Source: 66-474 sp964489055 (GTDB lineage Bacteria; Pseudomonadota; Gammaproteobacteria; Xanthomonadales; Rhodanobacteraceae). Taken from it: a stretch of DNA of 22,709 bases. A program made the translations under genes and the position numbers. The stretch covers positions 1-22,709 of the forward strand of contig CAZAXF010000049.1 in NCBI GenBank assembly GCA_964489055.1, read 5' to 3'. A model generated the notes under the pieces. That model ran no database searches and was not told the origin of the DNA. It saw only the letters and a program-made list of their open reading frames with translations. Positions 7,078 to 14,522 of the stretch are shown piece by piece; position 1 is the first letter of the stretch; every line of letters starts with the position of its first letter.

Positions 7078-8094
7078 TCATGCGCCGGGTTCCGTCAGGT
7101 CGCGATCGCCGATCCAGCGTTGCAGCAGCGCGAGGAAATCGTGCAGCTCGGGATAATCGGTGGCGACATCGTTCACGTAGCGCCACACGCGCGGCAGGTC
7201 GGCCAGGTAACCGCGCTTGCCGTCGCGGTACCACAACCGGCAGAAGATGCCGAGCACCTTCAGGTGCCGCTGCAGGCCGGTGAGGTCGAACCAGCGGCGC
7301 CAGCGCACCGCGTCCACGCGTGCATCGAGCATGCCGGCGTCGATCAGCGCCCGGCGGTGCGATTCGGCCCATCCGCGCACGCGCGCGTCGTCCCACGCGA
7401 TGTAGCAGTCGCGCAGCAGCGAGACCAGGTCATAGGTGATCGGCCCCCGCACCGCGTCCTGCAGGTCGATGATGCCGGGGTTGTGGCCGGGCACGAGCAT
7501 CAGGTTGCGGCTGTGGTAGTCGCGGTGCACGAACACCTGCGGCTGGTGTCGTGCGTTGTCGACGAGCAGGCGGAAGGCGACTTCGATGACGTCCCACTCC
7601 TCGCACGCGATGGCCACGCCGAGGTGCCGCTGCAGGAACCAGGTCGGCAGCAGTTCCAGCTCGCGCACCAGCAGCGGTTCGTCGTAGTCCGGCAAACCGG
7701 CCGGATCGATGCGCGTCTGCATCGTCAGGAGCGCCGCCAGTGCGTCGGCGTACAGCGCATCGGCGGTGGCCTCGTTCAATTGGGCAAGGTAGGGGCGCGT
7801 GCCCAGGTCGGACAGCAGCAGGAAGCCTTGTTCACGGTCCTCGGCCAGCACTTCGGGGGCGTTGAGCCCTGCCGCGCGCAGCCGCGCATCGACGTCCAGC
7901 CAGGCGCCGAGGTCGCCGGAGCCCGCGGGCGCGTCCATCACGATCGTGCTTCGGTGTCTCGAGCGCACGCGCCAGTAGCTGCGCGCGCTGGCGTCTTCGG
8001 AAGCCGCTTCCAGCGTGGCGTCGGGATCACCGCCGGCGGCGCGCGCGAAGGCCAGGCGCGCCGCGCTGCGCGAAAGGGTCTGTGTTGCCGACAT
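7078..8094 (-). CDS. amgK: anomeric MurNAc/GlcNAc kinase, aminoglycoside phosphotransferase family
   Basis: A 338-residue kinase of the APH fold. The catalytic loop HRDYHSRN (residues 190-197) carries the D192 base and N197, and IIDLQDAVRGP (208-218) holds the metal-binding D210. Nucleotide-site residues precede it around GFLLLSDLG. AmgK phosphorylates the anomeric carbon of MurNAc (and GlcNAc), giving the substrate for MurU, encoded next in the same direction. The assignment depends on this pairing; the fold alone would only indicate a small-molecule kinase. I chose the ATG at 8094. The frame is open much further upstream, but only because of high GC: that extension lies antisense to cysD. 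The gene is divergent from cysD. Confidence 0.88.
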   Translation of the reverse strand: MSATQTLSRSAARLAFARAAGGDPDATLEAASEDASARSYWRVRSRHRSTIVMDAPAGSGDLGAWLDVDARLRAAGLNAPEVLAEDREQGFLLLSDLGTRPYLAQLNEATADALYADALAALLTMQTRIDPAGLPDYDEPLLVRELELLPTWFLQRHLGVAIACEEWDVIEVAFRLLVDNARHQPQVFVHRDYHSRNLMLVPGHNPGIIDLQDAVRGPITYDLVSLLRDCYIAWDDARVRGWAESHRRALIDAGMLDARVDAVRWRRWFDLTGLQRHLKVLGIFCRLWYRDGKRGYLADLPRVWRYVNDVATDYPELHDFLALLQRWIGDRDLTEPGA

Positions 8095-8247
8095 GGCGGC
8101 GAAGTGTAGCGCGCACGGCGCGGCGCGCATTGCCGCGCGCAGGACCCCCGCGTGCGTTATCCTTGGCGCTTTCGCGCTCGTGTTCCACCGGCAGTCGGCA
8201 GTTGCCGGCGGGAGCGCAGGCGCACCCGAACGGGACACAGGACCGCA
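8095..8247. promoter_or_regulatory. divergent amgK / cysD promoter region
   Basis: A 153-bp spacer between divergent genes. A TATCCT hexamer at 8158-8163 on the plus strand is a candidate -10 for cysD; the best TTG-type -35 (TTGCCG, 8130-8135) is 22 bp away, which is too far for a standard promoter. AGGA at 8239-8242 is the cysD ribosome binding site. No convincing minus-strand promoter or CysB site could be recognised by eye. Confidence 0.35.
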
Positions 8248-9153
8248 ATGAGCGTCACCCGCATGCACACCCATCTCGACCGGCTGGAAGCCGAGTCGAT
8301 CCGCATCCTGCGCGAGACGGTGGCCGAGTGCAAGAAGCCGGTGCTGCTGTATTCGATCGGCAAGGATTCCTCGGTGCTGCTGCACCTGCTGCTGAAGGCG
8401 TTTTATCCGGCCCGGCCGCCGCTGCCGATGCTGCATGTCAACACCACCTGGAAGTTCCGCGAGATGATCGAGTTTCGCGATCGCATCGCGCGCGAAAAGA
8501 ACGTCGAGCTGATCGAACACATCAACCAGGACGGCGTCGGCAAGACCGATCCGGTGCATGCGGCCTCCAAGCACACTTATGTCATGAAGACGCTGGCGCT
8601 GCGCCAGGCGCTGGCCGAACACGCGTTCGACGCCGCGATCGGCGGCGCGCGCCGCGACGAGGATCCCGCGCGCGCCAAGGAGCGCGTGTTTTCGCTGCGC
8701 GGCGCGGGCCAGAGCTGGGAGCCGCGCAGGCAACGGCCGGAACCCTGGGGGCTTTTCAACACGCGCCTTGACCCGGATGAAACCCTGCGCGTGTTTCCGC
8801 TTTCGGACTGGACCGAACTGGACGTGTGGCTGTACATCCGCCGCGAGGGCATCGAGGTGGTGCCGCTGTATTTCGCGAAAGAACGTCCGACCTTCGTGCG
8901 CAACGGCGCGCTGCTGGTGCGCGACGACGATCGCGTGCCGCTGGAGCCGGGCGAAAAGCTGGTGCCGAAGATGGTGCGCTTCCGCACGCTGGGCTGCTGG
9001 CCGCTGACCGCGGCGGTCGAATCGGCTGCAGCCGACGTCGATGGCATCATCGCCGAGATGCTCGACACCCGGCAGTCCGAACGCGCCGGCCGCATCATCG
9101 ACCTCGACCCCGCCGATTCCATGGAGCGCAAGAAGCGTGAGGGCTACTTTTGA
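8248..9153 (+). CDS. cysD: sulfate adenylyltransferase subunit 2
   Basis: A 301-residue ATP sulfurylase small subunit, nearly the length of E. coli CysD (302). It forms APS from sulfate and ATP together with the GTPase CysN, the first step of assimilatory sulfate reduction, in the cytosol. The PP-loop is SIGKDSS (residues 36-42). GGARRDEDPARAKER and RPEPWGLFN are further family-typical stretches, and the C-terminus ends in MERKKREGYF as usual. The ATG at 8248 follows AGGA at 5-bp spacing. The partner cysNC lies downstream but is separated by 167 bp holding an inverted repeat, more than is usual for these cotranslated subunits. Confidence 0.97.
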   Translation: MSVTRMHTHLDRLEAESIRILRETVAECKKPVLLYSIGKDSSVLLHLLLKAFYPARPPLPMLHVNTTWKFREMIEFRDRIAREKNVELIEHINQDGVGKTDPVHAASKHTYVMKTLALRQALAEHAFDAAIGGARRDEDPARAKERVFSLRGAGQSWEPRRQRPEPWGLFNTRLDPDETLRVFPLSDWTELDVWLYIRREGIEVVPLYFAKERPTFVRNGALLVRDDDRVPLEPGEKLVPKMVRFRTLGCWPLTAAVESAAADVDGIIAEMLDTRQSERAGRIIDLDPADSMERKKREGYF

Positions 9154-9175
9154 GTCGTTCTGAAAAGCATTCTTG

Positions 9176-9276
9176 CCACGGATTTGCACGGATCAAAACG
9201 GATAGAGCAATGACATGTACTGCAGGAACGGTAGCGCGCATCGGCTTGATCCGTGCCCATCTGTGTTGATCCGTGG
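9176..9276. repeat. inverted-repeat element between cysD and cysNC
   Basis: Two 28-nt arms, 9176-9203 (starting CCACGGATTTGCACGGAT) and 9249-9276 (ending TTGATCCGTGG), are imperfect inverted copies around a 45-nt centre. Each arm contains short internal repeats of ACGGAT. The element accounts for most of the 167-bp cysD-cysNC spacer. It may form a hairpin in the mRNA. No transposase or target duplication is seen. Confidence 0.8.
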
Positions 9277-9320
9277 TTGAAAGGCTCGATCAGTCTCTTT
9301 GCGTGGATGGTTGATATCGC

Positions 9321-11198
9321 ATGGTCGTAACCAACGAACGCTCACCCCTCACCGACCGCCTCGCCGCGCTGGAGGCGCGCGACACGCTGCGTTTCGCGAT
9401 GTGCGGCAGCGTGGATGACGGCAAGAGCACCTTGCTGGGGCGTCTGCTGGCCGAGGCCGGGATGATTCCCGACGACCGCCTGGCGCAGATGATCCGCGAC
9501 AGCAAGACCCAGGGCACCCAGAACGGCAAGCCCGATTACTCGCTGCTGCTGGACGGCCTGGAAGCCGAGCGCCAGCAGGGCATCACCATCGACGTGGCGT
9601 GGCGCTATTTCGGCACCGACAGGCGCGCCTTCATCGTTGCCGATTGCCCCGGCCACGCGCAGTACACCCGCAACATGGCCTCGGGCGCGTCCAGCGCCGA
9701 GCTCGGCATCGTGCTGGTCGACGCGCGCGCGGGCGTGCTGACGCAGACCCGCCGCCACACCGCGATCCTCGCGATGTTCGGCGTGCCGCGGGTGCTGTTC
9801 GCGGTCAACAAGCTGGACCTGATCGACTACAACCACGCGCGCTACCACGCGATCGAGCAGGAGTGCGTGAAGCTGGCGCACGACCTCGGCATCGAACACG
9901 CCGACGCGATCCCGGTCTCGGCGATCAATGCCGACAACCTCGTCGCGCGCTCGCCCCAGACGCCGTGGTACACCGGCAAGCCGCTGCTGGAATACCTCGA
10001 GACCGTGCAGGTGGAACGCAAGGTCGACGAAGCCTTCGCGCTGCCGGTGCGCTGGGTGAACCGTCCCGACCACAACTTCCGCGGCTACGCGGGAACCATC
10101 GTCGGCGGGCGTATCGCGACCGGCGGGGAGATCGTGGTGCTGCCGTCCGGGCAGCGTTCGCGCGTGGCGCGCGTGGTCGGCACCGAGTGCGACCTGGAAC
10201 AGGCCGAAGCCGGGCAGGCGGTGACCTTGACCCTTGCCGACCAGATCGACGTGTCGCGCGGCGACGTGATCGCCGATCCGGCCCACCCGCCGAAGGTTGC
10301 CGCCCAATTTGCCTGCCATCTCCTGTGGCTGGACGATGCCGCGCTGCTGCCGGGCCGGCGTTACCTGCTGAAACTGGCGACCTGCGTGGTCGGCGCGCAG
10401 ATCACCGAGATCAAGCACCGCGTCGATCCCGACACCCAGGCGCACCTCGCGGCCACGCGCCTGGTAGCCAACGAGATCGGCTACTGCAACCTGTCGCTGG
10501 ATTCGGACATCGCCTACCGTCCCTACCGCGAAGACCGCCGCCTCGGCGGCTTCATCCTGATCGACCGCGAATCGAACGCCACGGTCGGCTGCGGCACGCT
10601 GGACTTCGGCCTGCGCCGCGACCGCAACGTGCACTGGCAGCAGCTGGACGTCGATCGCGTGGCGCGTGCGCGCATCAAGGGCCAGGCGCCGCGCTGCCTG
10701 TGGTTCACCGGCCTTTCCGGTGCCGGCAAGTCCACCATCGCCAACCTGGTGGAACGGCGCCTGCTGACCGACGGCTACCACACCATCCTGCTGGACGGCG
10801 ACAACGTCCGCCACGGCCTCAATCGCGACCTCGGCTTCACCGACGCCGACCGCGTCGAGAACATCCGGCGCGTAGCCGAGGTGGCGAAACTGATGATGGA
10901 TGCGGGCCTGATCGTGCTGGTGTCGTTCATCTCGCCGTTCCGCGCCGAGCGGCAGATGGCACGCGAGCTGATCGGCGAGGGCAGCTTCATGGAGGTGTTC
11001 GTGGACGCACCGCTGGAAGTGTGCGAGCAGCGCGACGTCAAGGGCCTGTACGCCAAGGCGCGCGCCGGCAAGCTGGCCAACTTCACCGGCATCGGCTCGC
11101 CCTACGAAGTGCCCGAGTCGCCCGAGGTCCACCTGCGTTCGGATCGCGAGTCCGCCGCGGACCTGGCCGCGCGGGTGGTCAGGGACCTGGAGTCATAG
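9321..11198 (+). CDS. cysNC: bifunctional sulfate adenylyltransferase subunit 1 / adenylylsulfate kinase
   Basis: A 625-residue fusion. The N-terminal CysN GTPase has G1 GSVDDGKST (residues 29-37), G3 DCPGH (108-112) and G4 NKLD (163-166), followed by beta-barrel domains. It drives APS synthesis by CysD. The C-terminal APS kinase (from about residue 455) has Walker A GLSGAGKST (464-472), LDGDNVRHGLN (491-501) and FISPFRAER (536-544), in which S538 matches the serine phosphorylated in E. coli CysC. It makes PAPS from APS. Both halves look intact. CysNC fusions are common in Xanthomonads and Pseudomonads. The ribosome binding site is weak (GGATGG about 10 bp before the ATG), so the start is less certain than the domains. 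Confidence 0.97.
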   Translation: MVVTNERSPLTDRLAALEARDTLRFAMCGSVDDGKSTLLGRLLAEAGMIPDDRLAQMIRDSKTQGTQNGKPDYSLLLDGLEAERQQGITIDVAWRYFGTDRRAFIVADCPGHAQYTRNMASGASSAELGIVLVDARAGVLTQTRRHTAILAMFGVPRVLFAVNKLDLIDYNHARYHAIEQECVKLAHDLGIEHADAIPVSAINADNLVARSPQTPWYTGKPLLEYLETVQVERKVDEAFALPVRWVNRPDHNFRGYAGTIVGGRIATGGEIVVLPSGQRSRVARVVGTECDLEQAEAGQAVTLTLADQIDVSRGDVIADPAHPPKVAAQFACHLLWLDDAALLPGRRYLLKLATCVVGAQITEIKHRVDPDTQAHLAATRLVANEIGYCNLSLDSDIAYRPYREDRRLGGFILIDRESNATVGCGTLDFGLRRDRNVHWQQLDVDRVARARIKGQAPRCLWFTGLSGAGKSTIANLVERRLLTDGYHTILLDGDNVRHGLNRDLGFTDADRVENIRRVAEVAKLMMDAGLIVLVSFISPFRAERQMARELIGEGSFMEVFVDAPLEVCEQRDVKGLYAKARAGKLANFTGIGSPYEVPESPEVHLRSDRESAADLAARVVRDLES

Positions 11199-11220
11199 GC
11201 GGGCAAGGCATGCGTTGGTT

Positions 11221-11280
11221 CGTGCGCAGAGCGCACGCTACGCAAAGCGCATCCCTCACGTAGCGTGCGCTCCGCGCACG
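11221..11280. repeat. GTAG-type REP pair (REPIN-like) between cysNC and SDR
   Basis: Arms 11221-11242 and 11259-11280 are inverted copies, 21 of 22 positions identical, around a 16-nt centre. Each arm is also a hairpin by itself: GTGCGC-AGA-GCGCAC on the left and GTGCGC-TCC-GCGCAC on the right. A GTAG/CTAC tetranucleotide lies at the inner end of each arm. This layout matches the GTAG-class REP doublets (SMAG-like) that RAYT transposases are thought to move. No RAYT gene is in the window. It lies between convergent cysNC and the SDR gene and may terminate both. Confidence 0.85.
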
Positions 11281-11332
11281 ATTGCGGCTTGTGCCCGCGC
11301 GCAGAACACGCGCGACACGGCTTCCCGCGGCG

Positions 11333-12139
11333 TCAATCGCGCCTGCGGAAATGCCGCCCCTGGCGGGCAATGATGGCCAGCGCCAGGCGGTCGGGCAGCA
11401 CGTCGAGCGTGGCCTTGACCAGGCGATTGACGCGTCCCGGCACGTACACCACGCGTCCGCGCTCGACCGCGTCGAGACCTTGTCGCACGACCTCGTCGGC
11501 GTCCATCCACATCCAGCGCGGCAGCTTCGACACGAGGCCGCGCGCCTGGCTGACGTCGTGGAATTCCGAATGCGTGAATCCCGGGCACAGCGCGCACACG
11601 TGGATGCCGTGGTGGCGATTTTCCAGCGCAAGCGCCTGCGACACGCGCATCAGGAACGCCTTGGCCGGCCCATACAGCGTGTTGCCGAAGGTTGCCGGGA
11701 TCAGGCCGGCCAGCGAGGCCACGTTGATGATGCGCCCGTAACCGCCTTCGCGCATCGCCGGCAGCAGCCGATGGCACAGTTCCAGGGGCGCCGTCACCAT
11801 CACCTGCATGAAGCGCGCGTGGGTGTCCCAGTCGACCCGCGTGTAGCTGCCGGGAATGCCGTAACCGGCGTTGTTGACGAGGACGTCGACCGCGCGGTCG
11901 TTGCCGGTCGCCGCGGCGACGATGCGCGCGGGGGCGGCGGGGTCTGCGAGGTCGTCCGCGACCACGTCCACCGCGACGCCGTGCTGCTCTCGCAACGCAA
12001 CCGCCAGCGCCTGCAGGCGCTCTTCCCGCCGTGCGGTCAACACCAGGTCGCAGCCACGCGCGGCCAACTGGCGGGCAAATTCCGCACCGATCCCAGCGGA
12101 CGCGCCGGTGACGAGTGCGCGGTGGCTGGCTGGGGTCAT
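11333..12139 (-). CDS. short-chain dehydrogenase/reductase (SDR) family oxidoreductase
   Basis: A 268-residue classical SDR with a Rossmann fold. It has the coenzyme loop TGASAGIG (residues 11-18), NNAG (89-92), and the catalytic set S142, Y156 and K160 in YGPAK. PGFTHSEF (186-193) is the usual PG motif after the active site. An R at position 38 (TARREER) suggests NADP(H) preference by family rules, which is inference. The substrate is not predictable. The C-terminal 60 residues, with WMDADEVVRQGLDAVERGR, resemble SDRs often annotated as lipid or ketone reductases. The ATG at 12139 fits the family start; upstream frame extension is a high-GC artefact. It is convergent with cysNC and divergent from tpiA. 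Confidence 0.9.
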   Translation of the reverse strand: MTPASHRALVTGASAGIGAEFARQLAARGCDLVLTARREERLQALAVALREQHGVAVDVVADDLADPAAPARIVAAATGNDRAVDVLVNNAGYGIPGSYTRVDWDTHARFMQVMVTAPLELCHRLLPAMREGGYGRIINVASLAGLIPATFGNTLYGPAKAFLMRVSQALALENRHHGIHVCALCPGFTHSEFHDVSQARGLVSKLPRWMWMDADEVVRQGLDAVERGRVVYVPGRVNRLVKATLDVLPDRLALAIIARQGRHFRRRD

Positions 12140-12527
12140 GCGTTGCGCCCTTGCGGTGGTCGGGAATCGGTGCGATCGAGCCGGGTCGAGTTTAGGAGCC
12201 TGGGCAGCAGGAATCTTCCGGGCTGCAAAAGCGCCTGCGCGGTCCATGTTTCCGCCGATTCTTGGCCCATGGAACCACCATGGGCCGGCAAATCGTCGAA
12301 AATCTGTCCTCCCGCAGTCACCTTTTCGCCTCGAAAGTTCCTGCTGTCCAGGTTGCTGGCCTGCGCGAACGGTAAAGTCGAAGCGGCCGGTGCTCGTCGC
12401 GCGAGGCGGCGCCACCGACCCCGGTCCCGGAGGCGGCCCCGGCTTCGCCAACGGGGTTATCGCATGGTTTGCGCGGGTGCACGGCGGTTGGCTATCCTCG
12501 CGGGTCCAAGTGCATGAGGAGACGGCC
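12140..12527. promoter_or_regulatory. intergenic region between SDR and tpiA, with putative tpiA promoter
   Basis: A 388-bp space without a convincing gene. It holds a perfect 9-bp inverted repeat, GGCCCATGG (12264-12272) and CCATGGGCC (12278-12286) around a 5-nt loop, without a T-run, so an operator or hairpin is possible. For tpiA, TTGCGC (12469-12474) and TATCCT (12493-12498) with an 18-bp spacer form a plausible promoter. GAGGAG at 12516-12521 is a strong ribosome binding site and decides the tpiA start at 12528 over the ATG at 12514. Small open frames here have no family likeness. Confidence 0.45.
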
Positions 12528-13274
12528 ATGCGCCGCCATTGGGTCGGAGGCAACTGGAAGATGCACGGGTCGCGCCTGATGGCGTCGGCGCTGGCCAGCG
12601 CCATCGTGGAGGGGGACGTGCAGCATTGCGACGTGGCGATTTTCCCGCCGTTTCCCTACCTGCGCGAGGCCTGCGCCGCGTGCGCGGGTTCGCGCGTTGC
12701 GGTCGGCGGGCAGGATCTCAGCGAGCATGAGGCCGGCGCATTCACCGGCGAGGTGGCGGCGGCGATGTTGCGCGATGTCGGTTGCACGGCGGTCCTGGTT
12801 GGACACTCCGAGCGCCGCCAACACCACCGCGAGACAGACGCGCAGGTTGCCGCCAAGGTCGCCCTGGCATTGCAGCACGGCCTTGCGCCGGTGCTGTGCG
12901 TGGGGGAAACCCTGGATGAGCGCGAGACGGGCCAGACCGGCGCGGTGGTGTCGCGCCAGTTGCGCGCGGTGGTGGAACAATGCGGCATTGCCGCGTTCGA
13001 GCGCGTCGTGGTCGCCTACGAGCCGGTCTGGGCCATCGGCACCGGCCATACCGCCACACCCGCCCAGGCGCAGGAAGTTCATGCGTTGTTGCGTAGCCAG
13101 CTTGCCGATGATGATGCTACAATTGCCGGTTCAACCCGCATCGTTTACGGTGGCAGCGTCAAACCCGGCAATGCCGCCGAGTTGTTCGCCCAGGCCGACA
13201 TCGATGGCGGCCTCATCGGTGGCGCAGCCCTGCAGGCCACCGATTTTCTTTCGATTTGTGCGGCGGCGGAATAA
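12528..13274 (+). CDS. tpiA: triose-phosphate isomerase
   Basis: A 248-residue TIM-barrel enzyme interconverting dihydroxyacetone phosphate and glyceraldehyde 3-phosphate in glycolysis and gluconeogenesis. Active-site residues are N9 and K11 (GGNWKMHGS), H93 (LVGHSERR) and E165 (AYEPVWAIGTG). The phosphate-gripping YGGSVKPGN and the C-terminal GGLIGGAAL are present. Length is standard. The start is set by GAGGAG six bases upstream. secG follows 25 bp after the stop, the same pair order as in many proteobacteria. Confidence 0.97.
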   Translation: MRRHWVGGNWKMHGSRLMASALASAIVEGDVQHCDVAIFPPFPYLREACAACAGSRVAVGGQDLSEHEAGAFTGEVAAAMLRDVGCTAVLVGHSERRQHHRETDAQVAAKVALALQHGLAPVLCVGETLDERETGQTGAVVSRQLRAVVEQCGIAAFERVVVAYEPVWAIGTGHTATPAQAQEVHALLRSQLADDDATIAGSTRIVYGGSVKPGNAAELFAQADIDGGLIGGAALQATDFLSICAAAE

Positions 13275-13299
13275 AGCCCGCGCCGTACGGGAATGACAC

Positions 13300-13818
13300 A
13301 TGCTGTTCACGATTTTCAGCGTCTTCTACGTGCTCATCGCCGCGGCGATGATCGTGCTGATCCTGATGCAGCGCGGCGATGGCGCCAACGCCGGCGCCAG
13401 CTTCGGCGGTGGCGCATCGGGCACGGTATTCGGCGCGCGCGGCTCGGCCAGCTTCCTCAGCCGTACGACTGCGGTGCTGGCCGGACTGTTTTTCGTGCTG
13501 AGCCTTGGCATGGGTGTTTACCTCAGCCACCACGGCATGAAGCGGCACACCCAGCAGACGCTGGGGGTGATGGCCGGTGCCGGTGGCGCTGCGCCGGCCA
13601 CGGGCGGCACCGCTGCGGGCGCTGCCGCAACGGGCGCACCGGCGGCACCGGCGCAACCCGCGGAAGTGCCGGCGGTGCCGGCGACTTCGGGTGCCGCGCC
13701 TTCCGAGGTCCCCGCGGCGCCGGCGGCGTCGGGTACGCCCGGATCGAGCGTTCCACCGGCTCCGGCGAAGGAGCCTGCATCGCCGGCGGCGGGCGGCAAG
13801 CCCGCGGCACCACGTTGA
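13300..13818 (+). CDS. secG: preprotein translocase subunit SecG
   Basis: A 172-residue small inner-membrane subunit of the SecYEG channel. Two transmembrane helices lie at about residues 2-23 and 54-76. Between them is the conserved cytoplasmic loop LMQRGDGANAGASFGGGASG with GTVFGARGS. The C-terminal half (from about 90) is a long low-complexity tail rich in Ala, Pro and Gly. It makes the protein longer than E. coli SecG (110 residues); such tails are common in this lineage. ACGGGA precedes the ATG at suitable spacing. It is co-transcribed with tpiA, and a terminator-like hairpin follows. Confidence 0.93.
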   Translation: MLFTIFSVFYVLIAAAMIVLILMQRGDGANAGASFGGGASGTVFGARGSASFLSRTTAVLAGLFFVLSLGMGVYLSHHGMKRHTQQTLGVMAGAGGAAPATGGTAAGAAATGAPAAPAQPAEVPAVPATSGAAPSEVPAAPAASGTPGSSVPPAPAKEPASPAAGGKPAAPR

Positions 13819-13838
13819 TCACGCTTGCGTGAAGAATG

Positions 13839-13864
13839 CGGCACCGGGACGTGCCGGTTGTTTT
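13839..13864 (+). terminator. putative rho-independent terminator after secG
   Basis: CGGCAC (13839-13844) and GTGCCG (13851-13856) form a 6-bp stem with a 6-nt loop, followed by GTTGTTTT. It lies 20 bp after the secG stop. A second small inverted repeat (TCACGC/GCGTGA, 13820-13832) precedes it. The stem is short, so termination may be partial. Confidence 0.55.
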
Positions 13865-13936
13865 CGACGAACCGTTGTTGCTCTTTCGAATGGTCGCGCA
13901 CAGGGTCGTGCACCGTGTTTCCCGGGAACGGGTCTT

Positions 13937-14024
13937 GCCCAGGTGGCGGAATTGGTAGACGCACTACCTTGAGGTGGTAGCACCCCAAAAGGGTGTGGGG
14001 GTTCGAGTCCCCCCTTGGGCACCA
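13937..14024 (+). tRNA. tRNA-Leu (anticodon GAG)
   Basis: An 88-nt tRNA with encoded CCA (14022-14024). The acceptor stem is GCCCAGG with CTTGGGC. The anticodon stem CTACC/GGTAG encloses loop TTGAGGT, giving anticodon GAG, which reads CUC and CUU leucine codons. A long variable arm follows, as expected for a class II tRNA, and then a T-arm with GGTTCGAGTCC. It sits between secG and nuoA, and a strong terminator follows directly. Confidence 0.97.
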
Positions 14025-14038
14025 ACTCCCTTGATGAG

Positions 14039-14075
14039 CGCGCGCTGCGAACCATTCGCAGCGCGCGTTTTTTTT
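14039..14075 (+). terminator. rho-independent terminator after tRNA-Leu
   Basis: A perfect 12-bp stem, CGCGCGCTGCGA (14039-14050) and TCGCAGCGCGCG (14056-14067), has a 5-nt loop ACCAT and is followed by eight T (14068-14075). It lies 14 bp after the tRNA and isolates the tRNA unit from the nuo operon. Confidence 0.95.
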
Positions 14076-14106
14076 GCGCGCGAATGCCGGGTTCGGGTGC
14101 GCGCGA

Positions 14107-14135
14107 TTGCGGCAATGGCCGGTGCGTGCGAAAAT
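14107..14135 (+). promoter_or_regulatory. putative nuo operon promoter
   Basis: TTGCGG (14107-14112) and GAAAAT (14130-14135) are spaced by 17 bp, 26 bp before the nuoA ATG. A promoter is expected here because a strong terminator ends upstream at 14075. Both hexamers deviate from consensus. Confidence 0.4.
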
Positions 14136-14161
14136 CCCATGGCTAACGCGGAACCATCCGG

Positions 14162-14518
14162 ATGCTCGAGAATTACTGGCCAATCCTGCTGTTCCTCATC
14201 GTCGCCGGCGCGATCGGCGTCGCGTTGATCGTGATCGGCTGGATTGCCGGGCCGCGCCGACCGAGCGCCGAGAAGAACTCGCCCTACGAGTGCGGCTTCG
14301 AGGCATTCGAGGGCACGCGCATGAAGTTCGACGTGCGCTACTACCTGATCGCGATCCTGTTCATCATCTTCGACCTGGAAATCGCGTTCCTGTTTCCGTG
14401 GGCGACGGTGTTCAAGCAGATCGGCATCATCGCACTGGTGGAAATGTTCACATTCCTCCTGCTGCTGGTGGTGGGCTACGTGTACGTGTGGAAGAAGGGA
14501 GCCCTTGAATGGGATTGA
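14162..14518 (+). CDS. nuoA: NADH-quinone oxidoreductase subunit A
   Basis: A 118-residue membrane subunit of proton-pumping complex I (ND3 homologue). Three transmembrane helices lie at about residues 6-29, 60-80 and 87-109. The quinone-side loop EKNSPYECGFEAF (37-49) with C44 is present, as is the conserved acidic helix FDLEIAFLFPWA (70-81). It is the first gene of the nuo operon, 4 bp before nuoB. The ribosome binding site is weak (CCGGA next to the ATG). Confidence 0.96.
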   Translation: MLENYWPILLFLIVAGAIGVALIVIGWIAGPRRPSAEKNSPYECGFEAFEGTRMKFDVRYYLIAILFIIFDLEIAFLFPWATVFKQIGIIALVEMFTFLLLLVVGYVYVWKKGALEWD

Positions 14519-14522
14519 TGCC

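Noticed and set aside
8095..9189. Long minus-strand open frame across cysD, continuous with amgK
   Set aside because: It is antisense to an unmistakable cysD and adds nothing family-like to AmgK.
9342..11132. 596-codon minus-strand open frame across cysNC
   Set aside because: A shadow of the fully recognisable CysNC; rich in His, Gln, Val and Arg with no domain.
11221..11280. Insertion-sequence end or att site
   Set aside because: No transposase, integrase or target duplication is visible; the arm structure fits a REP doublet better.
14505..14522. TTG start for nuoB
   Set aside because: It overlaps nuoA and lacks a ribosome binding site; the ATG at 14523 matches the usual NuoB N-terminus.
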